DNA of 54,110 bases from DAOUKH01 sp034421515 (GCA_034421515.1 DAOUKH010000094.1:1-54110), one strand, 5' to 3'; shown: positions 39,074 to 48,506, counted from the stretch's first letter. The notes: a model not told the origin generated them from the letters alone. Numbers and translations: made by a program.

Positions 39074-39937
39074 ATGACCACGGCAACGCTCCCCGCACTG
39101 GACCTGCAAGGAGTGTCGGCGGGCTACGGAGGTCGCACCGTCATCCGCGACATAGACCTCCGGGTGGACGAAGGCGCCTTCTTCGGGCTCATCGGCCCCA
39201 ACGGAGCGGGGAAGTCGACGCTGTTCAAGACGGCGCTGGGACTGCTCAAGCCGCTTGCGGGCGATGTCCGCATCTTCGGCCACCCGGTGTCACAGGCCCG
39301 CAACCTGATCGGCTATATGCCGCAGATGGAACTCGTGGACTGGGACTTTCCCGTCACGGTCGGCGATGTCGCCCTGATGGGCCGGTACGGCGGGCTCGGC
39401 CTGATCCGCCGCCCCACCAAAGTCGACAAGGAAGCCGCCGAGGAAGCCCTCGAGACTGTCGGCATGGCCGATCTACGCAACAGCCTGATCGGCGAGCTTT
39501 CCGGCGGGCAGCGCCGCCGCGTCCTGCTCGCCCGCGCGCTGGCGAACAAGCCCCGCCTGCTTGTGCTCGACGAGCCCATGGCCGGCCTCGATACCACGGC
39601 GCAGCATCAGATTCTGAACGTGCTCCACGGCTTCACCGCCCACGGCCAAGGGATGTCTGTGCTCATGAGTACGCACGACCTCTCCTGCGCCTCGACGCTG
39701 TGCGACGGCATCTGTTGCCTGCGCGGCGGCGGCGTCTACGCGCTCGGCACGCCTGAAGAGGTGCTGACCGAGGACGTCTTGAGCGAAGCATTCGGAAAAC
39801 ACCTCCTGATGGTCCATGTCGACGGCAAGGCTTACGCCGCGCAGCATCACGTCCACAAGGACGAAGAGGGCGGCAAGGCCTACGCCGCCTCTCAGCATCA
39901 CATCCACCACGACCACCACGATCACGACGACGCGTAA
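39074..39937 (+). CDS. znuC: Zinc ABC transporter ATPase with histidine-rich tail
   Basis: 287 residues. Walker A GPNGAGKST, signature LSGGQRRRVLLARAL, Walker B LLVLDEPMAGLD and the switch histidine in STHDLS are all present. The last 35 residues (GKAYAAQHHVHKDEEGGKAY, then HHIHHDHHDHDDA) are a His/Asp-rich tail not found in standard ZnuC; the KAYAA(S/A)QHH motif is duplicated. The tail may bind zinc and sense its level; this is inference. It starts four bases after znuA. Confidence 0.94.
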   Translation: MTTATLPALDLQGVSAGYGGRTVIRDIDLRVDEGAFFGLIGPNGAGKSTLFKTALGLLKPLAGDVRIFGHPVSQARNLIGYMPQMELVDWDFPVTVGDVALMGRYGGLGLIRRPTKVDKEAAEEALETVGMADLRNSLIGELSGGQRRRVLLARALANKPRLLVLDEPMAGLDTTAQHQILNVLHGFTAHGQGMSVLMSTHDLSCASTLCDGICCLRGGGVYALGTPEEVLTEDVLSEAFGKHLLMVHVDGKAYAAQHHVHKDEEGGKAYAASQHHIHHDHHDHDDA

Positions 39938-39954
39938 GGCGTAGAAGAAGGACG

Positions 39955-40821
39955 ATGTACGACGCCTTCATCGAACCCTTCGAATTCGCGTTCATGCAGC
40001 GGGCCTTGCTGGCTGCCGGACTGGCTGCCATCGTGACCTCAATCGTGGGGACCTACGTGGTCCTCAAGGGGTTGGGGTTCATGGGCGACGCCATAGCGCA
40101 CTCGGCCCTCGTCGGTATGGCGGCTGCCTTCCGCTTGGGGGGCAATGTGCTCTGGGGCGCCTTTGCCTGGATCGTGCCCGCGTCGCTGCTCATCACCTGG
40201 ATCAGTCGTCGGGGCGGCCTTCGTCTCGACACCTCCATCGGCATCATCTACGCCCTCGGCTTTGCCCTGGGCCTGATTCTGATAAGCGGCGTCGACGGCT
40301 ACACCACCGACCTCTTCAGCTTCCTCTTTGGCGACGTATTGGGCGTAAGTTGGGGCGAAATCTGGGGCATCGCCGCGGTGGCCGGGGTGGTCCTCTTCGT
40401 CGTCGCCCTCCTCTTCAAGGAATTGCTCTTCGTCTCCTACGACGAGACGATGGCCGCCGCCTCCGGCATACCCGTCACGCTGGTGCAGTACCTGTTGCCG
40501 GTGCTCATCGGAATCACCACGGTTGCCGCGGTGAAGACGGTGGGCGTCGTGCTGGTGCTCTCGCTCCTAATCACGCCGGCCGCGGCCGCGCGCCTTCTCG
40601 CGCGACGCCTGATTGGAATCATGGGTGTCTCCCTCCTCGTTGCCCTCGCCTCGGTGATAGGCGGTCTCTATGTCTCCTACCACCTCGATTGGCCCAGCGG
40701 CCCGGCGATAGTGGTCTTCTCTAACGGCCTCTTCGCCTTGGCCCTGCTCTTCTCGCCGTCCCGCGGCCTCGTCTGGCGCCGGGGCCGCGACCTTGAAGCC
40801 GCCCCAGTCCCGGCCGAGTAG
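39955..40821 (+). CDS. znuB: Zinc ABC transporter permease
   Basis: 288 residues with about eight membrane helices. FMQRALLAAGLAAIVTSIVG, GLGFMGDAIAHSALVGMAAA and VGVVLVLSLLITPAAAARLL are family landmarks. YDETMAAASGIPV is the cytoplasmic coupling helix contacted by ZnuC. It is the last gene of the zinc operon. Confidence 0.94.
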   Translation: MYDAFIEPFEFAFMQRALLAAGLAAIVTSIVGTYVVLKGLGFMGDAIAHSALVGMAAAFRLGGNVLWGAFAWIVPASLLITWISRRGGLRLDTSIGIIYALGFALGLILISGVDGYTTDLFSFLFGDVLGVSWGEIWGIAAVAGVVLFVVALLFKELLFVSYDETMAAASGIPVTLVQYLLPVLIGITTVAAVKTVGVVLVLSLLITPAAAARLLARRLIGIMGVSLLVALASVIGGLYVSYHLDWPSGPAIVVFSNGLFALALLFSPSRGLVWRRGRDLEAAPVPAE

Positions 40822-40874
40822 AGTAAGGCCGCGGCAGTCCGCGGGCGACACAACGCCCGGCGGTGGGAGGGACG

Positions 40875-41666
40875 ATGGAGCCGCGCTTCGCTGTCCATGT
40901 CGCCACCACTTGGGGTTGGAGCCTGGCCGACTGCGTCGATGCATGGGTCCGCAGGGGCATTCCGGCCATTGGCCTCGGCGCCCATCTCATCGATGCCCAC
41001 GGCCGCGCCGAAGGCGTCAGGTTGCTCCTGGACTCGGGACTGAAGGTCTCGACCTTCACCTCGATCTCGCCCGGTGCGATGGACGCGGACACGATCGAAT
41101 CGACGCTCGATCTCGCCGCCGCCGTCGAGGCCGACTGCGTCTACGTCATCACGGGCGGTCGCAAAGTCCCCGGCTGGCGGGACTCCGTCGACATCTTCAT
41201 GGAAGAGTTCGGCCCGTCGAGGGAGCTGGCGCAGGAGCGCGGCCTGCGGCTCGCCATCGAGCCCATCCATCCCCTGCGCCAAGACCTCAGCTTCCTCAAC
41301 ACGGCCCGTGACGCCGCCAGAGTCGTGGCCGAAATCGCCGATCCCAACGTCGGCTACGTCTTCGACTTCTGGCACCTCTGGTGGACACCAGGCATCCTGG
41401 AGACAATCGCCGAGACCGCGCCGCACATCTTCAGCGTCCAGGTCAGCGACCACAAGCCGAACACTATGCGGTCCCTCGACCGCACCGTCCCCGGCGAAGG
41501 GCTGATCCCCTGTTCTGCGCTGATGCGGGCCCTCGAAGCCGCCGGCTACGACCGCTACTACGAGGCCGAGGTCATCACCGACGACCACCGCGACATGGGC
41601 TACGACGCCGCCCTCGATCGCGTCATCGCCAGTTGGCAGCGCCTCTGGCAACAGACGACGGCCTAG
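40875..41666 (+). CDS. Sugar phosphate isomerase/epimerase-like TIM barrel protein
   Basis: 263 residues, xylose-isomerase-like barrel. Metal ligands expected for the family are visible: RLAIEPIHPL, YVFDFWHLWW, SVQVSDHKPNTM and YYEAEVITDD. Family members isomerise or epimerise sugars or act on inosose. ATG 40875 with GGGAGGG four bases before is preferred to GTG 40863. It follows znuB by 53 bp but seems unrelated to zinc uptake. Confidence 0.85.
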   Translation: MEPRFAVHVATTWGWSLADCVDAWVRRGIPAIGLGAHLIDAHGRAEGVRLLLDSGLKVSTFTSISPGAMDADTIESTLDLAAAVEADCVYVITGGRKVPGWRDSVDIFMEEFGPSRELAQERGLRLAIEPIHPLRQDLSFLNTARDAARVVAEIADPNVGYVFDFWHLWWTPGILETIAETAPHIFSVQVSDHKPNTMRSLDRTVPGEGLIPCSALMRALEAAGYDRYYEAEVITDDHRDMGYDAALDRVIASWQRLWQQTTA

Positions 41667-41699
41667 CCCGGTCGGCTGTGCTTCGACCGCCGTGCAAAG

Positions 41700-42899
41700 T
41701 CAACCCCGCCGCGACGCCACCCCCGACTGCGTCAGTTCGTCGATCTTCTCACTGGACAGGCCGAGGACGCCGGCCAAGACCTCTGCCGTGTGCTCGCCGG
41801 CGAGTGGGGCGTGCGGTGTCGAGAAGGTCCGCCCCGCCACCTTCAGTGGGGAGCCGAACCACCGCAACGTGCCATGCTCAGGATAGTCCTGCTCGAAGGT
41901 CATGCCGCGCGATTGGAAGTGCGGGTCGTCGACAAGCTCCTCCGGCGCGTTTACCGGCGAGCCCGCCGCGTTGTGTTCGAGGAAGAAGTCGATCCACTCC
42001 CGGCGCGTCTTGGTCAGGATGATGTCGGCGATCTCCTTCCGCAGGGCCTCGTCGCCGCGGGCGTGAGAGTAGACCTTCTTGCGCTCGTGCCCTTCGAGCA
42101 GGTCGGGCCTCCCGACGTTCTCGCAGAAGTTCACCCAGAATTTGTCCTCCGAACACTGGAAGATGATGAAGCGGTCGTCCTTTGTCCGGTACGCCTGATG
42201 GCGCACCGCGGGCCCCATGCCCTCGTCCGACCCCGGCACGCCGTTCAGGGCGCGGTCGACGCCCTCTCCTGCCCACGCCGCGCAGGCGTCGAAGTGGGAG
42301 GTCTCCAGCCGGCTACCCTCGCCCGTGCGCAGCGAGCGGATCACCGCGGACAGCACACCGAGGGCGGCGTACAGAGGCGCGGCCTGAATGCCGATCAGAT
42401 TCTCGCGGCCCAGCGTGGCAAGCCCGTCCTCCCGAATCGACGGCGTGAGCAGCCCCGCGTACGAGTCAAAGCCCGTGCTGTGGGTCGCCAGGTCTCGGTA
42501 CGGCCCCGACTGCCCCGTCGCGTTGAACGACAGCCACACGATCGAGGGGTTGACCGCCTTGACCTTCTCGTAGCCGACGCCGAAGCGGTCGACCGCGCCC
42601 GCCCGCAGGCCGTCCACGACCACGTGCGACTTCTCCACGAGCTCGAAGAACAGGCGGCGGCCCTCCTCCGTCTTCAGGCTTAGGGTCACGCTCTTCTTGC
42701 CGCGGTTCCAACGGTGGTGCAGCAGGCTCGCGCCCACGAGCTGGTCGCCGATCAGCCGGACGTAGTCCCCGTCGGGTGGCTCCTCGATCTTCAGGACCTC
42801 GGCCCCCATGTCGGCGAGGTGCATGCCGAGGGCGTTCGGCGTCGCGAGCGCGATCTCCAGCACGCGGATGCCTTCAAGCAAGTTGTAGCCGTCGCTCAC
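41700..42899 (-). CDS. CaiB/BaiF-type CoA-transferase (class III)
   Basis: 399 residues starting at GTG 42899 with AGGAGG upstream. LEGIRVLEIALATPNALGMHLADMGAEVLKIE is the usual opening and NRGKKSVTLSLKTEEGRR the second family block. Class III enzymes move CoA between acids through an aspartyl-CoA intermediate. In the GPYxD... segment, here GPYRDLATHSTGFDSYAGLL, the expected catalytic Asp position aligns with Ser; an Asp lies four residues later. Activity is therefore uncertain. It is 28 bp downstream of the fused CoA-transferase. Confidence 0.88.
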   Translation of the reverse strand: MSDGYNLLEGIRVLEIALATPNALGMHLADMGAEVLKIEEPPDGDYVRLIGDQLVGASLLHHRWNRGKKSVTLSLKTEEGRRLFFELVEKSHVVVDGLRAGAVDRFGVGYEKVKAVNPSIVWLSFNATGQSGPYRDLATHSTGFDSYAGLLTPSIREDGLATLGRENLIGIQAAPLYAALGVLSAVIRSLRTGEGSRLETSHFDACAAWAGEGVDRALNGVPGSDEGMGPAVRHQAYRTKDDRFIIFQCSEDKFWVNFCENVGRPDLLEGHERKKVYSHARGDEALRKEIADIILTKTRREWIDFFLEHNAAGSPVNAPEELVDDPHFQSRGMTFEQDYPEHGTLRWFGSPLKVAGRTFSTPHAPLAGEHTAEVLAGVLGLSSEKIDELTQSGVASRRG

Positions 42900-42927
42900 G
42901 TGTAGCCTCCTGCCCCGCGGGGCCGAC

Positions 42928-45408
42928 TTAGACGAAGATGCCGAGGTCGTCGAGACGCGCCGTCTCCGCCTCGGAGTACCCCAAGAGCTCGGTCATCACC
43001 TCATGGGTGTGCTGGCCCAGCAACGGGGTGGGCCGCCGGAAGAAATTGTCAAAACTCTCAAAGTGCCACGGCGGACGCGGCAGGGTGACCGGCCCGATCA
43101 CGGGATGAGGGCACTCCCAGAAAGCCCCCCGCTCCTGCAGATGAGGGTGCTCCGCGATCATTCGGTTGCTCATCGACGGCATCGCCGCGACGCCCGCCTG
43201 TTGCAGGCGCTCTGTGACCTCCCAGTTGGTGAGACCTGCCGTCCATTCGCCGATGATCGCCTCCAGGGCCTCGTTATTGGCGTGGCGGTCGGCCATCGTG
43301 GCGAAGCGAGGATCGTCGGCCAGCGACGGCCTGCCCATCGCCACGCACAGCGCCCGCCACTCCTCCTCCGTCCTAGCCGCGATGGTGACCCACTGCTCCT
43401 CGCCAAGGCTGGGGAAAACGCCGTGCGGCGACATCCAGGGGTGCCGGTTGGCGGTGCGCCCGGGGTCCGTTCCTGCCAGGGCGGGCTCGGCGAAGGTGTG
43501 CCCGAACAGCGTCATGATCGACGCGACCGACGACAGGTCGACGTGGCGCCCCTTCCCGGTACGCGACCGCTCGGCCAGCGCCGCGATGATGGCGAAGGCG
43601 ATCGTGGAGCCAGTGCGCAGGTCGATGGGGTAGTTGCCGATATAGGGCCCGCCGTCGGCGTAGCCGGTGATCTCGCTGACACCGGCCGAACCGCCGAGAA
43701 TGGGAGCGATGGCGGGATAGTCCCGTTGGGGTCCCCGGGGCCCGAAGCCGGACGCCGACACGGTGACCAGCGTCGGGTTGTGCTGCCTGAGCACCTCCGG
43801 CCCGAGCGCGAGCGTCTCCATGACGCCCGGCCGCATATTGTCGATCACCGCGTCGCAGCTCTTCACGAGGTCATAGACGATATCGAGTGATTCGGGCCGC
43901 TTGAGGTCGAGAACGACGCCCTGCTTATTGAAGTTGAGCGCGTTGAACAGCGGGGCCCGCTCCGGGTCGCCGCCGGGGATCACGATCGAGCCCTTGAAGC
44001 GCACCAGGTCGATCCGCTTCGCCGATTCCAGGCGGATCATCTCCGCGCCCAGGCAGCCCAGCAGGTTCGTCGCCGCCGGCCCTGCCGCGATCCACGACAG
44101 GTCGAGGATGCGCACGCCGGCCAACGGCGGAGGCGCGGACGGCCCCGGTGTCCGGCCTTCCCGCGTCGTGGCGGCGCGTGCCGCCTTGGCCTGCTCCACT
44201 TCCCCCAGCACGGCGGCGGTGTGCTCGCCGAGCGCGGGGGCGCGAGGCGCCTCCCCCTCATCGCCGCCCTCGACGAAGTACATCGGACGCGGCACCGTAA
44301 ACCGCACCCCGCCCGAGCTCTCCACCTCGGCGAAGACGCCCAACTCTTGCCAATGCTCGCTCGCCAAGATCTCCGAGGCCTTGGCGAAGAAGGTCGCCAT
44401 CATGCCCCGGCTCTCCAGGATGTGGAAGATCTCCTCACCCCGCTTGTCGGCCAGCCACTCGACCACCGTTGGGATGTAGACCTCGCGGTTTTCGCCGCGC
44501 AGAACGGGGGTGGCAAGCCTGGGGTCCGTCTTCCACTCCTCCTTGCCCAGCAGGTTGGCCAGCCGTTCGAACTGCTCGTCGCGGTGGAAGGTGATGTAGA
44601 GCAGCCCGTCCTTGCAGGGAAGGAGGAGCATCGTCGCCTGCGTGGCGCTTTGGCGGCCCGTCTCCTCGCCCTGGTTGTTCCACTCGTCGAGCACGCCGCG
44701 GTTGGGGATCAGCTCCGCTTCCCACTTCGAGATGTCCACGTGCTGGCCCACACCGGAGTGGTCGCGGACCGCGACCGCGCCCATGGCCGCGATGGCGGCG
44801 ATGTAGCCGGAATGCGCGTCGGCGATGAGCCCGCCGATCTGAATCGGCGGACGGCCGGCGAGTTTGTTCTCGGGGTCGGAGTTCGCCCCTGGGAGGACAT
44901 AACCCTCGCCGCCCATGTGCGACAGCGTCAGGTGCTCCGCCTCCCAGCCGGCGCATGGGCCGGTCTGGCCGAATGGAGTGAGCGAGACTCGTATCAGTCT
45001 TGGATTCCGCTCCCGAAGGGCCTCGAAGTCGATCCCGGCCCGCTCCGCGTCTTTCGGGCGGATGTCGTCGATGAGGATGTCGGCGTAGGAGGCCAAGTCG
45101 AGCAGGGCGTCGGCTGCGGCGCCCGAACGCCAGTCGAGCACGACGCTCTCCTTGCCGGCGTTCTGGTAGATGAAAAGCCCGCTCAGCTCGGGGTCGGGCC
45201 CCGACGCCGGGAAGGGACCGTAGCGGCGGGAGATGTCCCCGTCCGGCGGCTCGACTTTGATGACCCGCGCGCCCAACTCGGAGAGAAGCCGCCCGCAGAG
45301 CGGCGCCGCGGCGCCTTCGGCGACTTCGAGTACGACCGATCCCTCCAGTGGCCGCAGGGGCTTCCTCCCGTCAACGCGATGCCCGATGATACTACGCAAC
45401 CCCAACAA
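42928..45408 (-). CDS. Fused double CaiB/BaiF CoA-transferase
   Basis: Up to 826 residues with two complete family III domains in tandem: domain 1 from LEGSVVLEVAEGAAAPLCG to about residue 400, a Pro/Ala linker (TREGRTPGPSAPPPL), and domain 2 from LAGVRILDLSWIAAGPAAT to the end. At the catalytic Asp position domain 1 shows His (GPCAGWEAEHL) and domain 2 Ala (GPQRDYPAIAP), so neither has the expected nucleophile by my alignment. The outermost start is TTG 45408 without a ribosome-binding site. A CTG at 45357 follows GGGAGG by six bases and a TATCAT -10 (45386-45391), and may be the real start (809 residues). Confidence 0.85.
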   Translation of the reverse strand: MLGLRSIIGHRVDGRKPLRPLEGSVVLEVAEGAAAPLCGRLLSELGARVIKVEPPDGDISRRYGPFPASGPDPELSGLFIYQNAGKESVVLDWRSGAAADALLDLASYADILIDDIRPKDAERAGIDFEALRERNPRLIRVSLTPFGQTGPCAGWEAEHLTLSHMGGEGYVLPGANSDPENKLAGRPPIQIGGLIADAHSGYIAAIAAMGAVAVRDHSGVGQHVDISKWEAELIPNRGVLDEWNNQGEETGRQSATQATMLLLPCKDGLLYITFHRDEQFERLANLLGKEEWKTDPRLATPVLRGENREVYIPTVVEWLADKRGEEIFHILESRGMMATFFAKASEILASEHWQELGVFAEVESSGGVRFTVPRPMYFVEGGDEGEAPRAPALGEHTAAVLGEVEQAKAARAATTREGRTPGPSAPPPLAGVRILDLSWIAAGPAATNLLGCLGAEMIRLESAKRIDLVRFKGSIVIPGGDPERAPLFNALNFNKQGVVLDLKRPESLDIVYDLVKSCDAVIDNMRPGVMETLALGPEVLRQHNPTLVTVSASGFGPRGPQRDYPAIAPILGGSAGVSEITGYADGGPYIGNYPIDLRTGSTIAFAIIAALAERSRTGKGRHVDLSSVASIMTLFGHTFAEPALAGTDPGRTANRHPWMSPHGVFPSLGEEQWVTIAARTEEEWRALCVAMGRPSLADDPRFATMADRHANNEALEAIIGEWTAGLTNWEVTERLQQAGVAAMPSMSNRMIAEHPHLQERGAFWECPHPVIGPVTLPRPPWHFESFDNFFRRPTPLLGQHTHEVMTELLGYSEAETARLDDLGIFV

Positions 45409-45428
45409 GAAGACCGGAGGTCGCGACC

Positions 45429-45770
45429 GTGGCGGACGACCCGCTGGAGAGGCTCCGCGAGATCTGCCTCGCGCTGCCCGATACCAAGGAGACCCTGACC
45501 TGGGGCTCGCCCTACTTCCGCGTCGGAGAGAAGATCTTCGCCGGCTACGGCGAGGAAGACGGCAGTCCTTCAGTTGGCCTGAAGCTGGAAAAGCCCCACG
45601 CCGACGCCCGCGTCGCCGATCCGCGCTTCACCCGCGCCAAGTACGTCGGCCAGCACGGCTGGGTCAACATGGACCTCACTAACGTCGAGGACTGGGGCGA
45701 GGTCGAGGCGCTCATCCTCGAGAGCTTCCACCTCATCGCGCCGAAACGCACCCTGAAGAAGCTGTCGTAG
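45429..45770 (+). CDS. MmcQ/YjbR family protein
   Basis: 113 residues, start GTG 45429 with GGAGG upstream. LERLREICLALPDTKETLTWG, YFRVGEKIFAGYG, then VGLKLEKPHADARVADPRF and WVNMDL match the small DNA-binding-like YjbR fold. The biochemical role of this family is not established. It diverges from the fused CoA-transferase with only 20 bp between outer start codons. Confidence 0.82.
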   Translation: MADDPLERLREICLALPDTKETLTWGSPYFRVGEKIFAGYGEEDGSPSVGLKLEKPHADARVADPRFTRAKYVGQHGWVNMDLTNVEDWGEVEALILESFHLIAPKRTLKKLS

Positions 45771-45779
45771 CGCGGCGCC

Positions 45780-46571
45780 TCAGACCAGGCCGTGCTCGCG
45801 GCACAGCCTGTGGTCGAGGAAGACGCCCCCGGTGATCCCCGTGGCGTCTTGACCCGCGAGGAACAGGCCCGCTTTGGTGAAGTACTTGTAGGGCGACCGC
45901 CAGCGGGAGTGGTCGGCCTTGCTGAGATTCCCCGCGAACCCTTCGGACCAGGTCGGCGCGCCGGGGCTTAGCGCGTTCACCGCGATGTTGTACTCCTTGG
46001 CGTGTTCGGCAAGGCCCGTCGTGAAGCGTTCCAGCGCCGCCTTGCTCGTCCCGTATGCCACGCTGACGCGGTTCACCGAGCCGTCGCTGTCTTGCACCCC
46101 TGAGTAGTTGTTCGCCGCCGCCACCGATGAGATGTTGACGATGGAGCCGCCGCCCCGCTCGATCATCTGGGGCAGCAGCAGGCTCGACAGACGAAACGGA
46201 GCGCGGATGTTGATCGCCGTCACCAGGTCCCAACCCTTGGCCGGAATCTCCCACGCCAACTGGTTGTACGGCATGCTGATCCCCGCGTTGTTGACCAGCA
46301 CGTCGACGCGCCCGAATCGCTCCAAGGATGCCTCGGCCAGATGGACGAGGTCCTCTTCTTGCGCCACGTTGGCGCGGACCGCGGCCGCCGTGCCGCCCAG
46401 CGCCTCGATCTCGGCCACCGTCTCGCCGATGGTGCCCGGCAGCTTGCCCGTGGTCTCCGAGCGCGCCGCCACGATCACCGACGCTCCTGCCTTGGCGAAC
46501 TCGATGGCCAACGCCTTGCCAAGCCCGCGGCTGGAGCCGGTTACCAGTACGACCTTGCCCGAGAAGTCCAT
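45780..46571 (-). CDS. Short-chain dehydrogenase/reductase (NADP type)
   Basis: 263 residues. TGSSRGLGKALA cofactor loop; the Arg in VAARSETT after beta-2 points to NADP. NNAGIS, the catalytic serine in NISSVAAAN and YGTSKAALERF are present. A DSDGSVNR insertion precedes the catalytic Tyr. The C-terminus (TGGVFLDHRLCREHGLV) is a variant of the usual VDGG. The start is ATG 46571, as the frame upstream to 46610 lacks family similarity. Confidence 0.88.
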   Translation of the reverse strand: MDFSGKVVLVTGSSRGLGKALAIEFAKAGASVIVAARSETTGKLPGTIGETVAEIEALGGTAAAVRANVAQEEDLVHLAEASLERFGRVDVLVNNAGISMPYNQLAWEIPAKGWDLVTAINIRAPFRLSSLLLPQMIERGGGSIVNISSVAAANNYSGVQDSDGSVNRVSVAYGTSKAALERFTTGLAEHAKEYNIAVNALSPGAPTWSEGFAGNLSKADHSRWRSPYKYFTKAGLFLAGQDATGITGGVFLDHRLCREHGLV

Positions 46572-46693
46572 CAGTTCCTTCCGTGCCGCGGAGCCGCCAC
46601 ATCCTACCATCGCTGCCGAAAGCGCCGGCGCGTCGCTTGCCGCCGGGCGCTACAATCCCCCGCGAGGGGCCCGGCAGGCCCCAGGAGGGCGGC

Positions 46694-47569
46694 ATGACGC
46701 AGACGGGCCTCGTGCGCGGAATACCGGCGATCGATTGCAGCCTCGAGCCGCTGTGGGGCGAGCCTCGCAACATGGCGGGGAAGGCGGCGCGCTTCTTCCG
46801 CGACCCCGACAGCCTCAACTACGGCCACCCCTCCCAGCACCTCTTCAAACAGGAGGCCGCCGACCGCGCGACGCAGCGCCACACCCCAGAAGAGACCATC
46901 GAGATGATGGACCGCTTCGGTGTGGAGCGAGCCATCATCGGTCTTCATGAGGAGGACGTCGACGAGAACCTCAAGATCATGGAGTCGTACCCCGGCCGCT
47001 TCTACGGCAAGCTCGCCGTCGACCCCGACGAGGGGATGGAGATGGTCCGCAAGATCGAGGCCTACGCCCGAGGTAATCCCCTCATCAAGGCCCTCAACGT
47101 CTCCCCTTTCTCCTTGCAGAAGCCGCCCAACGACAAGGTCTACTACCCCCTCTACGTCAAGGCCATCGAGCTCGACCTCCCGGTCGTGATGACCGTCGGC
47201 CTGCCCGGCCCGCGCGTCCCCGGCGAGATCCAGAACCCGATCTACCTCGACGAGCCCCTGTGGTTCTTCCCCGAGCTCAAAATCGTGATGATGCACGGGG
47301 GCGAGCCATGGGAGGCGATGTGCGTGAAGCTGATGCTGAAGTGGCCCAATCTCTACTACATGACTTCAGGTTTCGCACCTAAGCATTACCCAAAAGATGT
47401 GATCTACTACGCCAACACGCGGGGCTCCGACCGGGTCATGTACTCCGGCTATTACCCCGGAATCTCCTATGAGCGGCTGCAGTCCGACCTGGAAGGGCTG
47501 GAGTTACGCGAGCACGTCTGGCCCAAGTTCCTTCGAGAAAACGCGATCGCCGCGTTCTCGCTTGACTAG
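46694..47569 (+). CDS. Amidohydrolase-fold protein with degraded metal site
   Basis: 291 residues, COG2159-type barrel. GVERAIIGLHEEDVDENLKI, AYARGNPLIKALNVSPFS and LKIVMMHGGEPWEAMCVKL follow the family. Metal ligands are largely missing: the N-terminal HxH is replaced by AIDCSLEP, the mid His-x-Gly by VMTVGLPGPR, and the final SDYP Asp by YSGYYPG; only the His in MMHGG is retained. It may be non-catalytic or use a different mechanism. ATG 46694 has AGGAGGG upstream. It is first of a four-gene operon. Confidence 0.8.
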   Translation: MTQTGLVRGIPAIDCSLEPLWGEPRNMAGKAARFFRDPDSLNYGHPSQHLFKQEAADRATQRHTPEETIEMMDRFGVERAIIGLHEEDVDENLKIMESYPGRFYGKLAVDPDEGMEMVRKIEAYARGNPLIKALNVSPFSLQKPPNDKVYYPLYVKAIELDLPVVMTVGLPGPRVPGEIQNPIYLDEPLWFFPELKIVMMHGGEPWEAMCVKLMLKWPNLYYMTSGFAPKHYPKDVIYYANTRGSDRVMYSGYYPGISYERLQSDLEGLELREHVWPKFLRENAIAAFSLD

Positions 47570-47591
47570 AAGGCGACAGGAGTCGAAGGGC

Positions 47592-48488
47592 ATGGACTTG
47601 ATTGACTGCCACGTGCACACGTTCGCCAACGAGGCGGACGCGCGCGAGTTCATGACCCACGTCCGCATGCCCGACGCCCACCCGGTGGGGACGATCGAGG
47701 AGTTGGTTGAGTCCCGCAAGGGCACGCCCATCGTCCACACCAACATCGTCTTTCTGCCGACGGTGATGTGGCTGAACGCCGACCTCGCCGCCATCCCCGA
47801 CGACGCCCCCGACCGCGCCGCAGCCGAGCAGGAGGCGCTCGACGCCTACCTGGCGCGCGTCGACGCCTACAACCGCTGGACGGCGAGCGTCACGAAGGAA
47901 CGCCCCGGCTTCAGCTACTTCTGTGGCGTCGACCTCGTCCGTATGACCGAGCGGCAGGCCATGGAAGGGGTGGAACGCTGGGTGTCTGACGGTGCAATCG
48001 GAGTGAAAATGGCCCCGGTGAACATGCAGTTGCGCGGCGATGACCCCCGCTACGTCCCGATCTTCGACTACTGCCAGGAGCAGGGGTTGCCCATCGTCCT
48101 CGCCTCCGGCGCGGCGCAGTGGGCCCAGCCCCGTTGGTTCGCCGGCCTCTACCGGCAGTTCCCCAAGACGCGGATCATCATGGCCCATGCCGCCTACCAG
48201 CCCGAGCACCCCGACGCCGGCCTCGCCGAGCTGCTCGACGCCATGGACGGCCACCCCGACGTCTGCGCCGACCTCTCCCTCCGCTTCGACCACGTCGCCG
48301 ACGGCCGGGAGGAGGCCGACGCGCTGGTCCGCATCGTCCGCGAGGCAGGGCCGGAGCGTATCCTTTTCGGCTCGAACTTCCCCCTCGGCAAGACCGGCAC
48401 TGCCCTCGACGTCTTCGAGAAGCTGCCCCTCACCGCCGCGGAACGCCAACTCGTCGGCCACGACAACTTCCTCCGCCTGACCCGCTAG
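47592..48488 (+). CDS. Amidohydrolase family protein
   Basis: 298 residues. The N-terminal metal motif DCHVHTF is intact, as is the His in RIIMAHAAY. The C-terminal Asp of the family (GSDxP) is Asn here: FGSNFPLGK. The third-position His region reads IVLASGAAQW. It lies 22 bp after the preceding gene and 18 bp before the LLM gene. Activity is uncertain; a decarboxylase or lactonase role would fit the family. Confidence 0.82.
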   Translation: MDLIDCHVHTFANEADAREFMTHVRMPDAHPVGTIEELVESRKGTPIVHTNIVFLPTVMWLNADLAAIPDDAPDRAAAEQEALDAYLARVDAYNRWTASVTKERPGFSYFCGVDLVRMTERQAMEGVERWVSDGAIGVKMAPVNMQLRGDDPRYVPIFDYCQEQGLPIVLASGAAQWAQPRWFAGLYRQFPKTRIIMAHAAYQPEHPDAGLAELLDAMDGHPDVCADLSLRFDHVADGREEADALVRIVREAGPERILFGSNFPLGKTGTALDVFEKLPLTAAERQLVGHDNFLRLTR

Positions 48489-48506
48489 ACTCAGAGAGGT
48501 CGCCCC

